Assembly: GCA_963840425.1 (NCBI GenBank)
Contig: CAWIYZ010000015.1
Location: 62,001-126,000, forward strand
Length of the DNA: 64,000 nt
Direction: 5' to 3'
DNA from: CADEFX01 sp963840425
Lineage (GTDB): Bacteria > Pseudomonadota > Alphaproteobacteria > Rhizobiales > Hyphomicrobiaceae
Part shown: piece by piece, positions 1 through 8,878 of the stretch
How positions within the stretch are numbered: position 1 is the stretch's first letter
How the letters are laid out: each line of letters begins with the position of its first letter
Notes under the pieces: model-generated
What the model was told of the DNA's origin: nothing
What the model saw: only the letters and a program-made list of their open reading frames with translations
The model's database searches: none
Program-made: the position numbers and the translations under genes

Positions 1-1
1 G

Positions 2-172
2 GGCCCGGCACAGGGACGCAATATCGCCTGGTGGGGGACGGCCGGCCAGACGGCGCTTGCCTTCGGCTGCATTGTCGTGAGTGCCCTCGGCCATCCGGAG
101 ATCGGAGTACCTTGTGTGATTGGCGGCGCCGCTTCCACCGCAGCTCTCAAATACCTCGTGCCGCAACAGTAG
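2..172 (+). CDS. 3' end of a truncated gene, small hydrophobic protein
   Basis: An open frame enters from the left edge and runs 56 codons to a TAG stop at 170-172. It encodes two hydrophobic stretches (ALAFGCIVVSALG, then GVPCVIGGAASTAALKYLV) joined by a short polar turn, which suggests the end of a small membrane protein. The start lies outside the window. I do not recognise the family. It could be a chance frame, because only the tail is seen, but the hydrophobic pattern and stop position are sensible for a gene upstream of urtA. Confidence 0.4.
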   Translation, partial: GPAQGRNIAWWGTAGQTALAFGCIVVSALGHPEIGVPCVIGGAASTAALKYLVPQQ

Positions 173-367
173 GGATCGAGAGGTGCCAGGGCTGTGCCCG
201 TGCGCATATTTTAAGCAGTTGCCCAGTATTGCATAAAAAATAATCGACATACTGCCCAAGACCTGGGCGTCACGCGTTGCGCCCGCTCGCCATATGCGGT
301 CGCGCTTTCTTCTTAAAGATATATACATCAATAGCTTGATCCACACCGAGCCTGACCTCCGACCAAC

Positions 368-384
368 TGGCACACGCCTTGCCA
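368..384 (+). promoter_or_regulatory. Sigma-54 (RpoN) promoter upstream of urtA
   Basis: TGGCAC-N5-TTGC is present, with the -24 GG at 369-370, the -12 GC at 381-382 and exactly 10 bases between them, as RpoN promoters require. Initiation would fall near 394, 28 bases before the urtA ATG, with a GGAGG ribosome site at 412-416. RpoN promoters commonly serve nitrogen genes through NtrC, so this fits nitrogen-limited induction of urea uptake. I saw no convincing NtrC dyad in the rest of the 173-421 gap, which is otherwise AT-rich and empty. Confidence 0.72.
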
Positions 385-421
385 TTGGTAAACGTGTTGG
401 TAATCGTCTTCGGAGGTCCTT

Positions 422-1712
422 ATGAATTTTACGGGGCGCGCCATGTTGCGTGGCGCTGCAATGGCGGCGGCCTTGGCCGTTACGGGAAGCGCAGCGGTTG
501 CGCAGGATACGATCAAGGTCGGCATCCTCCACTCGCTGTCTGGAACCATGGCGATCAGCGAAACGACGTTGAAGGACGTCATGCTCATGCTGATCGAGGA
601 GCAGAACAAAAAGGGCGGCCTGCTTGGCAAAAAGCTCGAGGCTGTCGTGGTCGATCCGGCGTCCAATTGGCCGTTGTTTGCCGAAAAGGCGCGTGAACTC
701 ATAACTCAACAAAAGGTATCGGCCGTTTTCGGATGCTGGACGTCAGTCTCCCGCAAATCCGTGCTGCCAGTCTTCAAGGAGCTGAACAGCATCCTCTTCT
801 ATCCCGTGCAATACGAGGGTGAGGAGTTCGGAACGCAACGTGTTCTATACTGGCGCTGCTCCCAATCAGCAGGCAATTCCTGCCGTCGACTATCTTATGA
901 GCAAGGACGGCGGTGAGGTGAAGCGCTGGGTGCTCGAGGGCACCGACTACGTCTACCCGCGCACGACCAACAAGATCCTCGAAGCCTATCTCCTGGCCAA
1001 GGGCGTGCCGGCCGCCGACATCTCGATCAACTACACACCGTTCGGGCACGCCGATTGGCAGACGCGCGTGGCGGCGATCAAGAAGTTCGGCGCGGAAGGC
1101 AAGAAGACGGCGGTCGTCTCCACCATCAATGGCGATGCCAACGTTCCCTTCTACAAGGAGCTGAGCAACCAGGGCGTAAAGGCTACCGACATTCCTGTAG
1201 TTGCCTTCTCCGTGGGTGAGGAGGAGTTGGCCGGCGTCGACACCAAGAACCTCGTCGGCCACTTGGCCGCGTGGAACTACTTCCAGTCGATCAAGGACAA
1301 GGGCAATGCAGAATTCATTGCCAAGTGGAAAGCCTTCACGAAGAACCCAAAGCGCGTGACCAACGACCCCATGGAGGCGCATGTTATCGGCTTCGACATG
1401 TGGGTGAAGGCCGTGGAGAAGGCCAAGACCGTCGATCCGGACAAGGTCATCGAAGCATTGCCGGGCATCGAAGCGCCCAACTTGACGGGCGGGACATCGA
1501 AGATGCTGGCCAACCACCACATCACCAAGCCGGTTTTCATCGGCGAGATCCGCGCTGACGGGCAGTTCGACGTCGTCTGGCAGACCAAGGATCTCGTTCC
1601 CGGTGCGGCATGGTCGCCCCACCTCGAAGGGTCCAAGGATCTGGTTGCCGATTGGGTCGAGAAGAAGTGCGGCAACTTCAATACGAAAACTGGCAAGTGC
1701 GGCGGTGCTTGA
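422..1712 (+). CDS. urtA: UrtA, urea ABC transporter substrate-binding protein (frameshifted)
   Basis: Periplasmic urea-binding protein feeding the UrtBCDE importer. It has a signal peptide (about residues 1-27, AVAQ cleavage region) followed by the urea/amide-binding fold of the Leu/Ile/Val receptor class (DTIKVGILHSLSG, later FGCWTSVSRKSVLP and EGTDYVYPRTTNKI). The first frame holds residues to GEE near 826. The second frame carries on with SERNVFYTGAAPNQQAIP. One extra T in GAGTTCGG at 827-828 explains the break, and removing it restores a protein of about 430 aa, the normal length. Ribosome site GGAGG at 412-416. First gene of the urea operon. Most likely a sequencing error, though a true knock-out of the binding protein cannot be excluded. 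Confidence 0.9.
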
Positions 1713-1739
1713 GATTGACGCCGTAGCTTGAGACCAGGT

Positions 1740-1772
1740 GGAGCGGCATCCCAAGTCGGTCGATGCCGCTCC
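1740..1772 (+). promoter_or_regulatory. Intercistronic hairpin between urtA and urtB
   Basis: GGAGCGGCAT (1740-1749) pairs perfectly with ATGCCGCTCC (1763-1772) across a 13-base loop. There is no T-tract, so it is more likely an mRNA-stabilising or attenuating hairpin than a full terminator. Such hairpins after a binding-protein gene commonly let it be made in excess over the membrane subunits. That role is inferred here. Confidence 0.55.
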
Positions 1773-1813
1773 GCACCATTCAATTCCACCATGAGCTTGC
1801 CAGCGGAGCGGTG

Positions 1814-3424
1814 ATGCCGGTGCGGGACAAATTAGTCGTTCTCCTGCTGGCCATCAGCCTGCTCTTGCACGGGAATTCCAGCCCCACAGCCGCGGCGCCG
1901 TTCGATGATGCGCTGACGCGACTGGCGGCGGACAGCTTCCCAGAGACCGAGAAGGCCATTGCTGAAATTGTCGCTTCCGGTGCTTCAACTGCGGAGGCTG
2001 TTCTTGCCGCGCTGGCCGATCGCCGGTTGTTTCTCAGCGCCGCGGACAAGGGAGTCTACTTCAAGGACAAGGAAGGCAAGCACTTCGAAGCCAAGACGGG
2101 CAGGCCCGTTGCGAACGTGCCATCCGATCTGTCGCTGGTGCGCACCAACAATCGCTTGAGAGGTCAAATCGAAGCTGCTCTCGGGTCACTGACCCTTCTC
2201 TCCCCTGATCCGGTCAAGCGCCTGTCGGCGGCTGAGGCCGTATTCAAATCGAGAGACGAGAGCTTGCTTGCCACGCTCGACACTGCACTAGCCCGGGAAA
2301 CCGATGCACGCGTAAAACGCGCCCTGGGGGCTGCGCGCGGCGCTATCCTGTTGGCAAAATCCAACGTGCCGATCGGCGCCAAGGTGGAAGCTATCGCGCT
2401 ACTCGCGGAGCGCGCCGACCAGGAGTCGCTGGCATTGCTGCGCGGCGTAGCGGCCTCGGGAAGCCCGGAGCTCAAGGCTGCGGCGGATACCGCAATGGAG
2501 ACCGTCGAAAGGCGGCTGTTCATCGTCGGCCTGATGCAGAATATCTGGTACGGGCTGTCGCTCGGCTCGGTGCTGTTGTTGGCTTCCATCGGTCTCGCCA
2601 TCACGTTCGGCGTCATGGGCGTCATCAACATGGCGCATGGCGAGATGGTGATGATCGGCGCTTACACCACATTCGTGGTGCAGGAGGCCTTCCGCACCAT
2701 GGCGCCTGCCTGGTTCGACTGGTCGCTGCCGATTGCGATTCCGCTTGCATTTCTGGTGGCCGCATTGGTGGGCATCGCTATCGAGCGCGGCATTGTCCGC
2801 TTCCTCTATGCCCGTCCGCTGGAGTCGCTGCTGGCGACCTGGGGCGTCAGTCTCATCCTTCAGCAAGCGGTGCGTACGGCGTTCGGACCGACCAATCGAG
2901 AGGTCGGCAATCCAAGCTACATGTCCGGCGCTTTCGATTTCTTCGGTCTGTCAATCACCTATGGGCGGCTGTGGATCATCGTCTTCACGCTGGTCGTGTT
3001 CTTCGCGCTGTTGCTTGCGCTCAAGGCGACGCCGCTCGGACTGCAGATGCGCGCGGTGACGCAGAATCGCCGCATGGCGAGCTCGATGGGAATTCCAACC
3101 GGGCGGATCGACGCCATGACGTTCGCACTGGGCTCCGGCATCGCCGGCATGGCCGGCGTTGCGCTCTCGCAAATCGATAACGTTTCGCCCAACCTCGGTC
3201 AGGGCTACATCATCGACAGCTTCATGGTCGTGGTATTCGGGGGCGTCGGTAATCTCTGGGGCACCCTGTTCGGTGCCTTCACATTAGGCGTGGCCAACAA
3301 GTTTCTGGAGCCGTTCGCGGGCGCCGTGCTCGGCAAGATCCTCATTCTCGTCCTGCTCATCCTTTTCATCCAGCGGCGGCCGCGCGGGCTGTTTGCGCTG
3401 AAGGGAAGGGCGGTGGAGGCATGA
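1814..3424 (+). CDS. urtB: UrtB, urea ABC transporter permease
   Basis: Inner-membrane permease of the urea importer, 536 aa from the ATG at 1814 (GGAG lies about 8 bases upstream). It has a signal sequence and an extracytoplasmic N-terminal domain of about 230 residues rich in Ala/Leu helices, as is usual for UrtB but not for LivH. A LivH-like permease domain follows (GLMQNIWYGLSLGSVLLLASIGLAITFGV in two pieces, NMAHGEMVMIGAY, GNLWGTLFGA). Ends with an ATGA overlap on urtC, so the two are translationally coupled. Confidence 0.95.
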   Translation: MPVRDKLVVLLLAISLLLHGNSSPTAAAPFDDALTRLAADSFPETEKAIAEIVASGASTAEAVLAALADRRLFLSAADKGVYFKDKEGKHFEAKTGRPVANVPSDLSLVRTNNRLRGQIEAALGSLTLLSPDPVKRLSAAEAVFKSRDESLLATLDTALARETDARVKRALGAARGAILLAKSNVPIGAKVEAIALLAERADQESLALLRGVAASGSPELKAAADTAMETVERRLFIVGLMQNIWYGLSLGSVLLLASIGLAITFGVMGVINMAHGEMVMIGAYTTFVVQEAFRTMAPAWFDWSLPIAIPLAFLVAALVGIAIERGIVRFLYARPLESLLATWGVSLILQQAVRTAFGPTNREVGNPSYMSGAFDFFGLSITYGRLWIIVFTLVVFFALLLALKATPLGLQMRAVTQNRRMASSMGIPTGRIDAMTFALGSGIAGMAGVALSQIDNVSPNLGQGYIIDSFMVVVFGGVGNLWGTLFGAFTLGVANKFLEPFAGAVLGKILILVLLILFIQRRPRGLFALKGRAVEA

Positions 3425-4575
3425 TCACGGCCCGGCTGCTGCAGAGCCTGGATGGCCGAGGCCGCATTTTCGTGGGCTTTTTAGTTCTGCTGGCCGTTGG
3501 CATTCCACTGCTCAATCTGGCCGTCGCGCCGGGCTCGCCCTTCCATGTTCCAATTTATGTCGTGTCGCTGCTGGGCAAGTATCTCTGCTATGCCATCCTC
3601 GCACTCGCGCTCGATCTGGTCTGGGGCTACTGCGGAATTTTGTCGCTCGGCCACGGCGCGTTCTTCGCGCTCGGGGGCTATGCCATGGGCATGTACCTCA
3701 TGCGGCAGATCGGGACGCGCGGCGTCTATGCGCATCCGGTGCTGCCGGACTTCATGGTGTTCCTCAACTGGAAGCAGCTGCCCTGGTACTGGTACGGGTT
3801 CGACTGGTTTCTTTTCGCAGCCGCTATGATCGTGCTGGTGCCGGGACTGCTTGCCTTCCTGTTCGGCTGGTTTGCCTTCCGTAGCCGGGTAACCGGCGTC
3901 TACCTCTCGATCATCACTCAGGCGATGACCTATGCGCTACTGCTTGCCTTCTTCCGCAACGACATGGGCTTCGGGGGCAACAACGGCCTCACAGATTTCA
4001 AGGACATCCTGGGCTTTAACGTGCAGGCACCAACCACCCGCGTGACTTTGTTCGTCGCAACTGTGGTGGCGCTGGCCACCATGTTCCTGGCGGCGCGCGT
4101 CATCGTCACCTCGACCTATGGCAAGGTGCTCGTCGCCATCCGTGATGCTGAGCCGCGCACCCGTTTCCTCGGCTACCGGGTCGAGCATCACAAGCTTGTC
4201 GTGTTCGTACTGTCGGCCTGCATGGCAGGCATTGCAGGCGCGCTCTATGTGCCGCAGGTCGGTATCATCAACCCCTCCGAGTTCTCGCCGGCGAACTCCA
4301 TCGAGGCCGTGATCTGGGTGGCGGTTGGCGGGCGTGGCACTCTGGTAGGGGCAGCCGTAGGGGCCGTAACGGTCAATTTCCTCAAGACCACGTTCACGAC
4401 TGGAATGCTGGCGCCATATTGGCTGTTCGCGCTGGGCGCGCTCTTTATCGCGGTCACGCTGGCGCTGCCGAGAGGCATAGTTGGCACGCTCTACGAGTGG
4501 CTGGATAAGAGAGCGGAAAAGCGGACAGGCCAGAAGAATGGGCAGGCCGTCTCGCAGCCGCAGGCAGCGGAGTAG
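3421..4575 (+). CDS. urtC: UrtC, urea ABC transporter permease
   Basis: Second permease of the urea importer, 384 aa, LivM class. About eight to ten membrane segments are visible, with the family signatures LSLGHGAFFALGGYAMG near residue 75 and a C-terminal GGRGTLVGAAVGA loop that contacts the ATPases. The start overlaps the urtB stop by four bases. The C-terminal tail is polar and lysine-rich (KRAEKRTGQKNGQ), facing the cytoplasm. It pairs with UrtB to form the channel. Confidence 0.95.
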   Translation: MITARLLQSLDGRGRIFVGFLVLLAVGIPLLNLAVAPGSPFHVPIYVVSLLGKYLCYAILALALDLVWGYCGILSLGHGAFFALGGYAMGMYLMRQIGTRGVYAHPVLPDFMVFLNWKQLPWYWYGFDWFLFAAAMIVLVPGLLAFLFGWFAFRSRVTGVYLSIITQAMTYALLLAFFRNDMGFGGNNGLTDFKDILGFNVQAPTTRVTLFVATVVALATMFLAARVIVTSTYGKVLVAIRDAEPRTRFLGYRVEHHKLVVFVLSACMAGIAGALYVPQVGIINPSEFSPANSIEAVIWVAVGGRGTLVGAAVGAVTVNFLKTTFTTGMLAPYWLFALGALFIAVTLALPRGIVGTLYEWLDKRAEKRTGQKNGQAVSQPQAAE

Positions 4576-4580
4576 CGCGC

Positions 4581-5342
4581 ATGTCCGACACAGCGCTGAG
4601 CGTCACCAATGCGCTACTCTACCTGGATGCTGTCAGCGTCTCTTTTGACGGCTTCAAGGCGCTGAACAATCTGTCGCTGTTCGTGGCGCCGGGGGAGATG
4701 CGTGCCATCATCGGTCCCAACGGGGCCGGCAAGACCACCATGATGGATGTCATCACGGGCAAGACGCGCCCCGACGACGGTACCGTCTACTTCGACGGTC
4801 AGTACGATCTGACCAAGCTCGACGAGGCCACGATCGCGGAGCTCGGCATTGGCCGCAAGTTCCAGAAACCGACGGTGTTCGAGACGCTGGAGGTGGCCGA
4901 CAACATCCGGCTTGCGCTCAAGGGCGAGCGCACACCGTTCTCAGCGCTGTTCGGCGAGCGCAATAATATTTCCGAGGAGCGTGTGGATGCGATCCTCGAG
5001 CGTGTGCGCCTTGGAGCCCATCGAGGCCGCCGCGCTGGCGACCTGTCGCATGGCCAAAAGCAGTGGCTCGAGATCGGCATGCTGCTGGCGCAGGACCCCA
5101 AGCTGCTATTGGTCGACGAGCCCGTGGCCGGCATGACCGACGCCGAGACCGAGGATACGGCACGCCTGCTGAAGGAAATCTCGAAGACGCACTCGGTCGT
5201 CGTGGTCGAGCACGACATGACATTCGTGCGGGCCCTCGACGTCAAGGTGACCTGCCTGCACGAAGGCGCCGTGCTGGCGGAAGGAACGATCGACGCCGTC
5301 TCCGCCAACGAGCGGGTGATCGAGGTCTACCTGGGACGCTAG
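4581..5342 (+). CDS. urtD: UrtD, urea ABC transporter ATP-binding protein
   Basis: Cytoplasmic ATPase of the urea importer, 253 aa, LivG class. Walker A GPNGAGKT at residues 45-52, signature LSHGQKQWLEIG, Walker B LLLVDEP followed by the switch histidine in VVVVEHDMTF. The signature motif is LSHGQ rather than LSGGQ, as is typical for UrtD. It begins 6 bases after urtC. Paired with UrtE, it drives transport through UrtBC. Confidence 0.95.
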   Translation: MSDTALSVTNALLYLDAVSVSFDGFKALNNLSLFVAPGEMRAIIGPNGAGKTTMMDVITGKTRPDDGTVYFDGQYDLTKLDEATIAELGIGRKFQKPTVFETLEVADNIRLALKGERTPFSALFGERNNISEERVDAILERVRLGAHRGRRAGDLSHGQKQWLEIGMLLAQDPKLLLVDEPVAGMTDAETEDTARLLKEISKTHSVVVVEHDMTFVRALDVKVTCLHEGAVLAEGTIDAVSANERVIEVYLGR

Positions 5343-5363
5343 AAAAAAAGGGGAGAAGTCGCC

Positions 5364-5561
5364 GTGCTGCCGCCGCATCTGCCAGCCAACCGCAAGATTT
5401 CCAACGGGACACCCGCCCGCTCCGGCCGTGCGCTCAGTCGCAAGGCTGTAGCGAAGGACGAGGCGCGCCGGATCGAGCTCAAGGGCCCCCTCAAGATTCA
5501 GGTAAGCAAGCCGATCTCGATGATCGCCCGGATGCGCAAGGAGAAGGCGCGGCTATGCTGA
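5364..5561 (+). CDS. Small basic protein between urtD and urtE, function unknown
   Basis: A 65-codon frame starting GTG, preceded by a strong ribosome site (AAAGGGGAGAAG at 5347-5358), and ending in an ATGCTGA overlap with the urtE start, so it is built like a real coupled gene. The product is basic (many Lys/Arg, including SGRALSRKAVAKDEARR and ISMIARMRKEKARL) and lacks a signal peptide, cysteines or a membrane segment. I do not recognise it. Its place between the two ATPase genes of a urea importer is unusual, since urtD and urtE are normally adjacent. It could be a peptide partner of the transporter or simply a translated leader for urtE. Confidence 0.6.
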   Translation: MLPPHLPANRKISNGTPARSGRALSRKAVAKDEARRIELKGPLKIQVSKPISMIARMRKEKARLC

Positions 5562-6250
5562 GCATCGAAGGCGTCGATCTTCACTATGGCGCCGCGCAGG
5601 CGCTGCGCGGTGTTTCGCTGGAGGCGCGGATCGGCGAGGTGTGCTGCGTGCTCGGGCGTAACGGGGTCGGCAAGACGAGTCTCCTGCGTGGCGTGGTCGG
5701 CCATCAGCGCATTTCTGCCGGCCGTATCGTCTGGAACGGCGAGGATATCGGCGGGCTTGCCGCGCACGAGCGCGCACGGCGCGGCATCGCCTTCGTGCCG
5801 CAGGGCCGCGAGATCTTTCCTCTGCTCACGGTCAAGGAGAACCTGGAGACCGGCTTTGCGCTGCTGAAACGGCGCGAGCGGCGGGTCCAGGACGAGGTCT
5901 TCGAGTTGTTTCCCGTGCTCGGCTCCATGCTGCGCCGGCGCGGTGGTGATCTGTCCGGCGGCCAACAGCAGCAACTGGCGATTGGCCGCGCTCTTGTGAC
6001 CCAGCCGCGGCTGCTCGTGCTCGATGAGCCAACGGAGGGCATCCAGCCGTCGATCATCAAGGACATCGGCCGCGCCATCATCTACTTGCGGCAAAAGGGG
6101 CAAATGGCCATTCTGCTGGTCGAGCAGTATTTCGAGTTTGCGCGCGACCTGGCCGACCGTTTTGCCGTCATGGACCGCGGTCAGGTCGTCATCAGCGGAA
6201 CACGCGCGGAGATGGTCGAAGCCGATGTCCGCCGCCGCCTTGCCGTCTGA
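5555..6250 (+). CDS. urtE: UrtE, urea ABC transporter ATP-binding protein
   Basis: Second ATPase of the urea importer, 231 aa, LivF class. Walker A GRNGVGKT at residues 34-41, Q-loop region FVPQGREIFPLLTV, signature LSGGQQQQLAIGRAL, Walker B LLVLDEPTEGIQPS and the switch histidine position replaced by Gln in LLVEQYFEFA, as is usual in LivF/UrtE proteins. The start overlaps the stop of the 65-aa frame. Its 3' end overlaps ureD by 26 bases, tying transport to urease assembly in one transcript. Confidence 0.95.
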   Translation: MLSIEGVDLHYGAAQALRGVSLEARIGEVCCVLGRNGVGKTSLLRGVVGHQRISAGRIVWNGEDIGGLAAHERARRGIAFVPQGREIFPLLTVKENLETGFALLKRRERRVQDEVFELFPVLGSMLRRRGGDLSGGQQQQLAIGRALVTQPRLLVLDEPTEGIQPSIIKDIGRAIIYLRQKGQMAILLVEQYFEFARDLADRFAVMDRGQVVISGTRAEMVEADVRRRLAV

Positions 6251-7082
6251 GGCCCGCTCGAACGCCGCTGCGGCCGCGCTCGAGAGCATTCGGGTCCAAG
6301 GTGGCGTGAGAGCGACTTTCGCGTGTGTGAATCAGAAGACGCGGGTTGCGCATCTCGCCGAGCATGGCGGGTATCGCATGCTGTTTCCGCGCACCAATGC
6401 CGCACGCGCGGAGGCTGTTGTCATCAATACCGGTGGCGGGGTCGTCGGCGGGGACCGGATTGCCTTCGATATTGGTGTCGAGACCGGCGCAAACGTGGCA
6501 GCCACGACGCAAGCGGCGGAGCGCATCTACAGGTCGACCGGGTTGTTCAGTGAGATCGACGTGCGGTTGAAGGTGGCTGCCGGCGCCCAGCTCGCCTGGG
6601 TACCGCAGGAGACGATACTTTTCTCAGGTGCACGCCTCAAACGCTGCATCGGTGTGGAGGTTGCCAGCGATGGTGTGGTTCTGCTGGCGGAGTCGACGGT
6701 GTTCGGGCGCATCGCCAGCGGCGAGACGATGCTGGGCGGGCAGTTGCACGATGTCTGGCGGATCAGGCGGGAGGGGCGGCTGATCTTCTCCGAGGCGACC
6801 CGGCTCGACGATGTTTGCAAGTCGGCTCTCGAGCGGCCCGCCGTTCTTCGCGGCGCGTCGGCGGCGGCCCTTCTGCTCTATGTCGGACCCGCAGCGGAGG
6901 CGCGCCTTCCGTCCATACGTGAGGCCATGCACGGCTTCCGCGGTGAGACGGGTGCCAGCGCCTGGAACGGCATGTTGGCCGTGCGATGCGTTGCGGCGGC
7001 GCCGGAAGACATGCGCTACGACGTGATGCGTGCTATCGCCATACTCTCGGGCGCGCCGTTGCCGCGCGTCTGGGCGACGTGA
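6225..7082 (+). CDS. ureD: UreD, urease accessory protein
   Basis: Urease maturation protein, 285 aa, which with UreF and UreG forms the complex that delivers nickel and CO2 to apo-urease. Family signatures are GGYRMLFPRT near residue 45, NTGGGVVGGDRIAFDI, TQAAERIYRS and the WVPQETILFSGA stretch. The ATG at 6225 lies inside the end of urtE. This start gives the usual UreD length, while longer upstream readings would overlap urtE heavily. Ends 15 bases before ureA. Confidence 0.93.
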   Translation: MSAAALPSEARSNAAAAALESIRVQGGVRATFACVNQKTRVAHLAEHGGYRMLFPRTNAARAEAVVINTGGGVVGGDRIAFDIGVETGANVAATTQAAERIYRSTGLFSEIDVRLKVAAGAQLAWVPQETILFSGARLKRCIGVEVASDGVVLLAESTVFGRIASGETMLGGQLHDVWRIRREGRLIFSEATRLDDVCKSALERPAVLRGASAAALLLYVGPAAEARLPSIREAMHGFRGETGASAWNGMLAVRCVAAAPEDMRYDVMRAIAILSGAPLPRVWAT

Positions 7083-7097
7083 CAGTTCGAGGGGACG

Positions 7098-7400
7098 ATG
7101 CACCTGACGCCCAGAGAGAAGGATAAGCTGCTGATCTCCATGGCCGCCGTGGTGGCCCGGCGGCGGCTCGAGCGCGGCGTCAAGCTCAACCACCCGGAGG
7201 CGATCGCGCTGATATCCGACTATGTCGTCGAGGGCGCCCGCGACGGTAAGTCTGTCGCCAAGCTCATGGAGGAGGGGGCCACTGTCTTGACGCGTGCGCA
7301 GGTCATGCCCGGAGTGGCCGAGATGATTCATGATATTCAGGTCGAGGCCACCTTTCCCGACGGCACCAAGCTCGTCACGGTGCATCAGCCCATACGATGA
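7098..7400 (+). CDS. ureA: UreA, urease gamma subunit
   Basis: Smallest structural subunit of urease, 100 aa, full length. It begins MHLTPREKDKLL, has VARRRLERGVKLNHPEAIALI and ends in the conserved IQVEATFPDGTKLVTVH. It packs against the alpha and beta subunits to form the (abc)3 enzyme that hydrolyses urea to ammonia and carbamate. The stop overlaps the following HD gene by ATGA, so that gene is translationally coupled to the urease subunits. Confidence 0.97.
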   Translation: MHLTPREKDKLLISMAAVVARRRLERGVKLNHPEAIALISDYVVEGARDGKSVAKLMEEGATVLTRAQVMPGVAEMIHDIQVEATFPDGTKLVTVHQPIR

Positions 7401-7967
7401 GCGCCAGGGACCTCGCCCTCGTGACCCGTGCCGCAGATTTCGCCGCTCGCGCGCATACGGCGCAGCATCGCAAGGGGCTGGCGAAGGAGCCCTATGTCAA
7501 TCACCTGACCGAGGTCGCGGCCCTGCTTGCCGAGGCCGTTGGCGATGACGATCCGGACCTGATCGCGGCTGCCTACCTGCATGACACGCTCGAGGACACG
7601 GTAACGCGTCTACGAGGATTTGGTGGCCCAGTTCGGCGTGGAGGTCGCCAAGCTCGTGGCCGAGGTGACCGACGACAAGAGTCTGCCGAAGGCCGAGCGT
7701 AAGCGGCTGCAGGTCGAGACCATGACCAGGAAGAGCGTCCGCGCGCAGTTTCTCAAGATCGCCGACAAGACCTCGAATTTGCGGTCGCTGGTTTCCAGTC
7801 CGCCTGCCGGCTGGAGCAAGGCACGGTTACTGGAGTACATAGAGTGGGCCGAGGCAGTGGCCAGTCAGGCGCGGGGACGCAACGCCGTGCTGGATGCCGC
7901 ATTCCTGGCCGCGCTGGACAACGCCCGGCGCGAGATATCTGCGAAGGTCGATGAGGAGGGATCATGA
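7397..7967 (+). CDS. HD-domain phosphohydrolase in the urease operon (frameshifted)
   Basis: About 190 aa once one inserted base near 7605-7612 is removed. The first frame gives FAARAHTAQHRKGLAKEPYVNHLTEVA and AYLHDTLEDT, the His and His-Asp motifs of the RelA/SpoT-type HD hydrolases. The second gives YEDLVAQFGVEVAKLVAEVTDD and KSVRAQFLKIADKTSNL, the rest of that fold. It resembles a small alarmone hydrolase-like enzyme without synthetase or TGS domains. The substrate is unknown. It overlaps ureA and hupE by four bases at each side, so it is part of the operon. The insertion breaks CGCGTCTACGAG, where CG-TAC-GAG would continue in frame. Confidence 0.75.
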
Positions 7968-8540
7968 TCGTGGGTCGCGTTCTTCTTGCTGCTTCGATGC
8001 TTGCGGTGGCAAGCCCGGCATCGGCCCATGTAGGGCAGGGCCTCGGTTTCTCGATTGCCGGCGGCTTCGCACATCCGTTCCTCGGGCTCGATCACCTGGC
8101 CACCATGGTGGCGGTCGGGCTGTGGGCGGCTCTCGCCGGCGGCAAGCGCCTGTGGGTCTGGCCGGCGGCTTTCGTGAGCGCCATGCTCATGGGTGGTTTC
8201 ATCGGCCATGCCGGCATTGAACTACCCGCACGTCGAGCCGGCGATTGCGGCATCTGTCATCGCCCTCGGACTGCTGGTTGCCACGGGACTGAAGGCACCG
8301 GTGCCACTCGGGGCGGCGCTCATTGCCGCGTTCGCCATTTTCCATGGCCATGCGCATGGTGCGGAAGCGCCGGCAGAAGGATGGGCGGGGTATGCGGCAG
8401 GCTTCGTTCTGGCGACGGCGATGCTGCACAGCATCGGCATCGGTGTGGGGACCGGTCTTCAGTGGGGGATCGGTGCCCTACCCGTGCGCGCGCTCGGCGT
8501 TGTGACAGCGCTGTTCGGCGTCTTCATTCTTGTGAGTTGA
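7964..8540 (+). CDS. hupE: HupE/UreJ family nickel permease (frameshifted)
   Basis: Secondary transporter of the HupE/UreJ family, expected to bring Ni2+ into the cell for urease. Signal-like first segment, then the hallmark HPFLGLDHLATM near residue 37 and a second His motif (FAIFHGHAHG) with six predicted membrane segments in all. The frame breaks in ACCCGC at 8225-8227. With one C fewer it reads GIELPHVEPAIAASVIALG and continues to the stop at 8540, giving about 191 aa. Coupled to the HD gene by ATGA and placed directly before ureB. Confidence 0.85.
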
Positions 8541-8547
8541 GGTGGAT

Positions 8548-8853
8548 ATGATTCCGGGCGAGCTGTTCGTGAAGGAAGGCGAGATCGAGCTCAATGCCGG
8601 CCGCTCGACGGTGACACTCCGGGTTGCCAACACGGGCGACAGGCCGATCCAGGTCGGCTCGCACTACCATTTCTTCGAGACCAATCCGGCGCTCCAGTTC
8701 GATCGGGCACAGGCGCGCGGCATGCGCCTGGACATTCCCGCCGGCACGGCCGTGCGTTTCGAGCCTGGACAGACGCGCGAGGTGGCTCTGATTGCCGTTG
8801 CCGGGGGGCGAAAAATATACGGTTTTCGGCAGGACGTCATGGGCGACCTTTGA
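8548..8853 (+). CDS. ureB: UreB, urease beta subunit
   Basis: Structural subunit, 101 aa, complete. It begins MIPGELFVKEGEIELN and contains the conserved VANTGDRPIQVGSHYHFFE and PAGTAVRFEPGQTREV. The ATG at 8548 is preferred over the GTG at 8542, because UreB proteins start MIPGE and the GAGG at 8539-8542 is better placed. It is separated from ureA by the HD and hupE genes, which is less common than the plain ureABC order. Confidence 0.96.
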   Translation: MIPGELFVKEGEIELNAGRSTVTLRVANTGDRPIQVGSHYHFFETNPALQFDRAQARGMRLDIPAGTAVRFEPGQTREVALIAVAGGRKIYGFRQDVMGDL

Positions 8854-8878
8854 CGTTCTGACAGCGGGAGTGGCTGCG

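Noticed and set aside
422..1712. urtA as a pseudogene
   Set aside because: A single inserted base explains the break, all other parts are intact, and seven similar insertions occur elsewhere in the window, so an error is more likely than decay.
774..1754. Long open frame antisense to urtA
   Set aside because: It is an artefact of high GC and mirrors the coding frame of a well recognised gene. No ribosome site or homology pattern.
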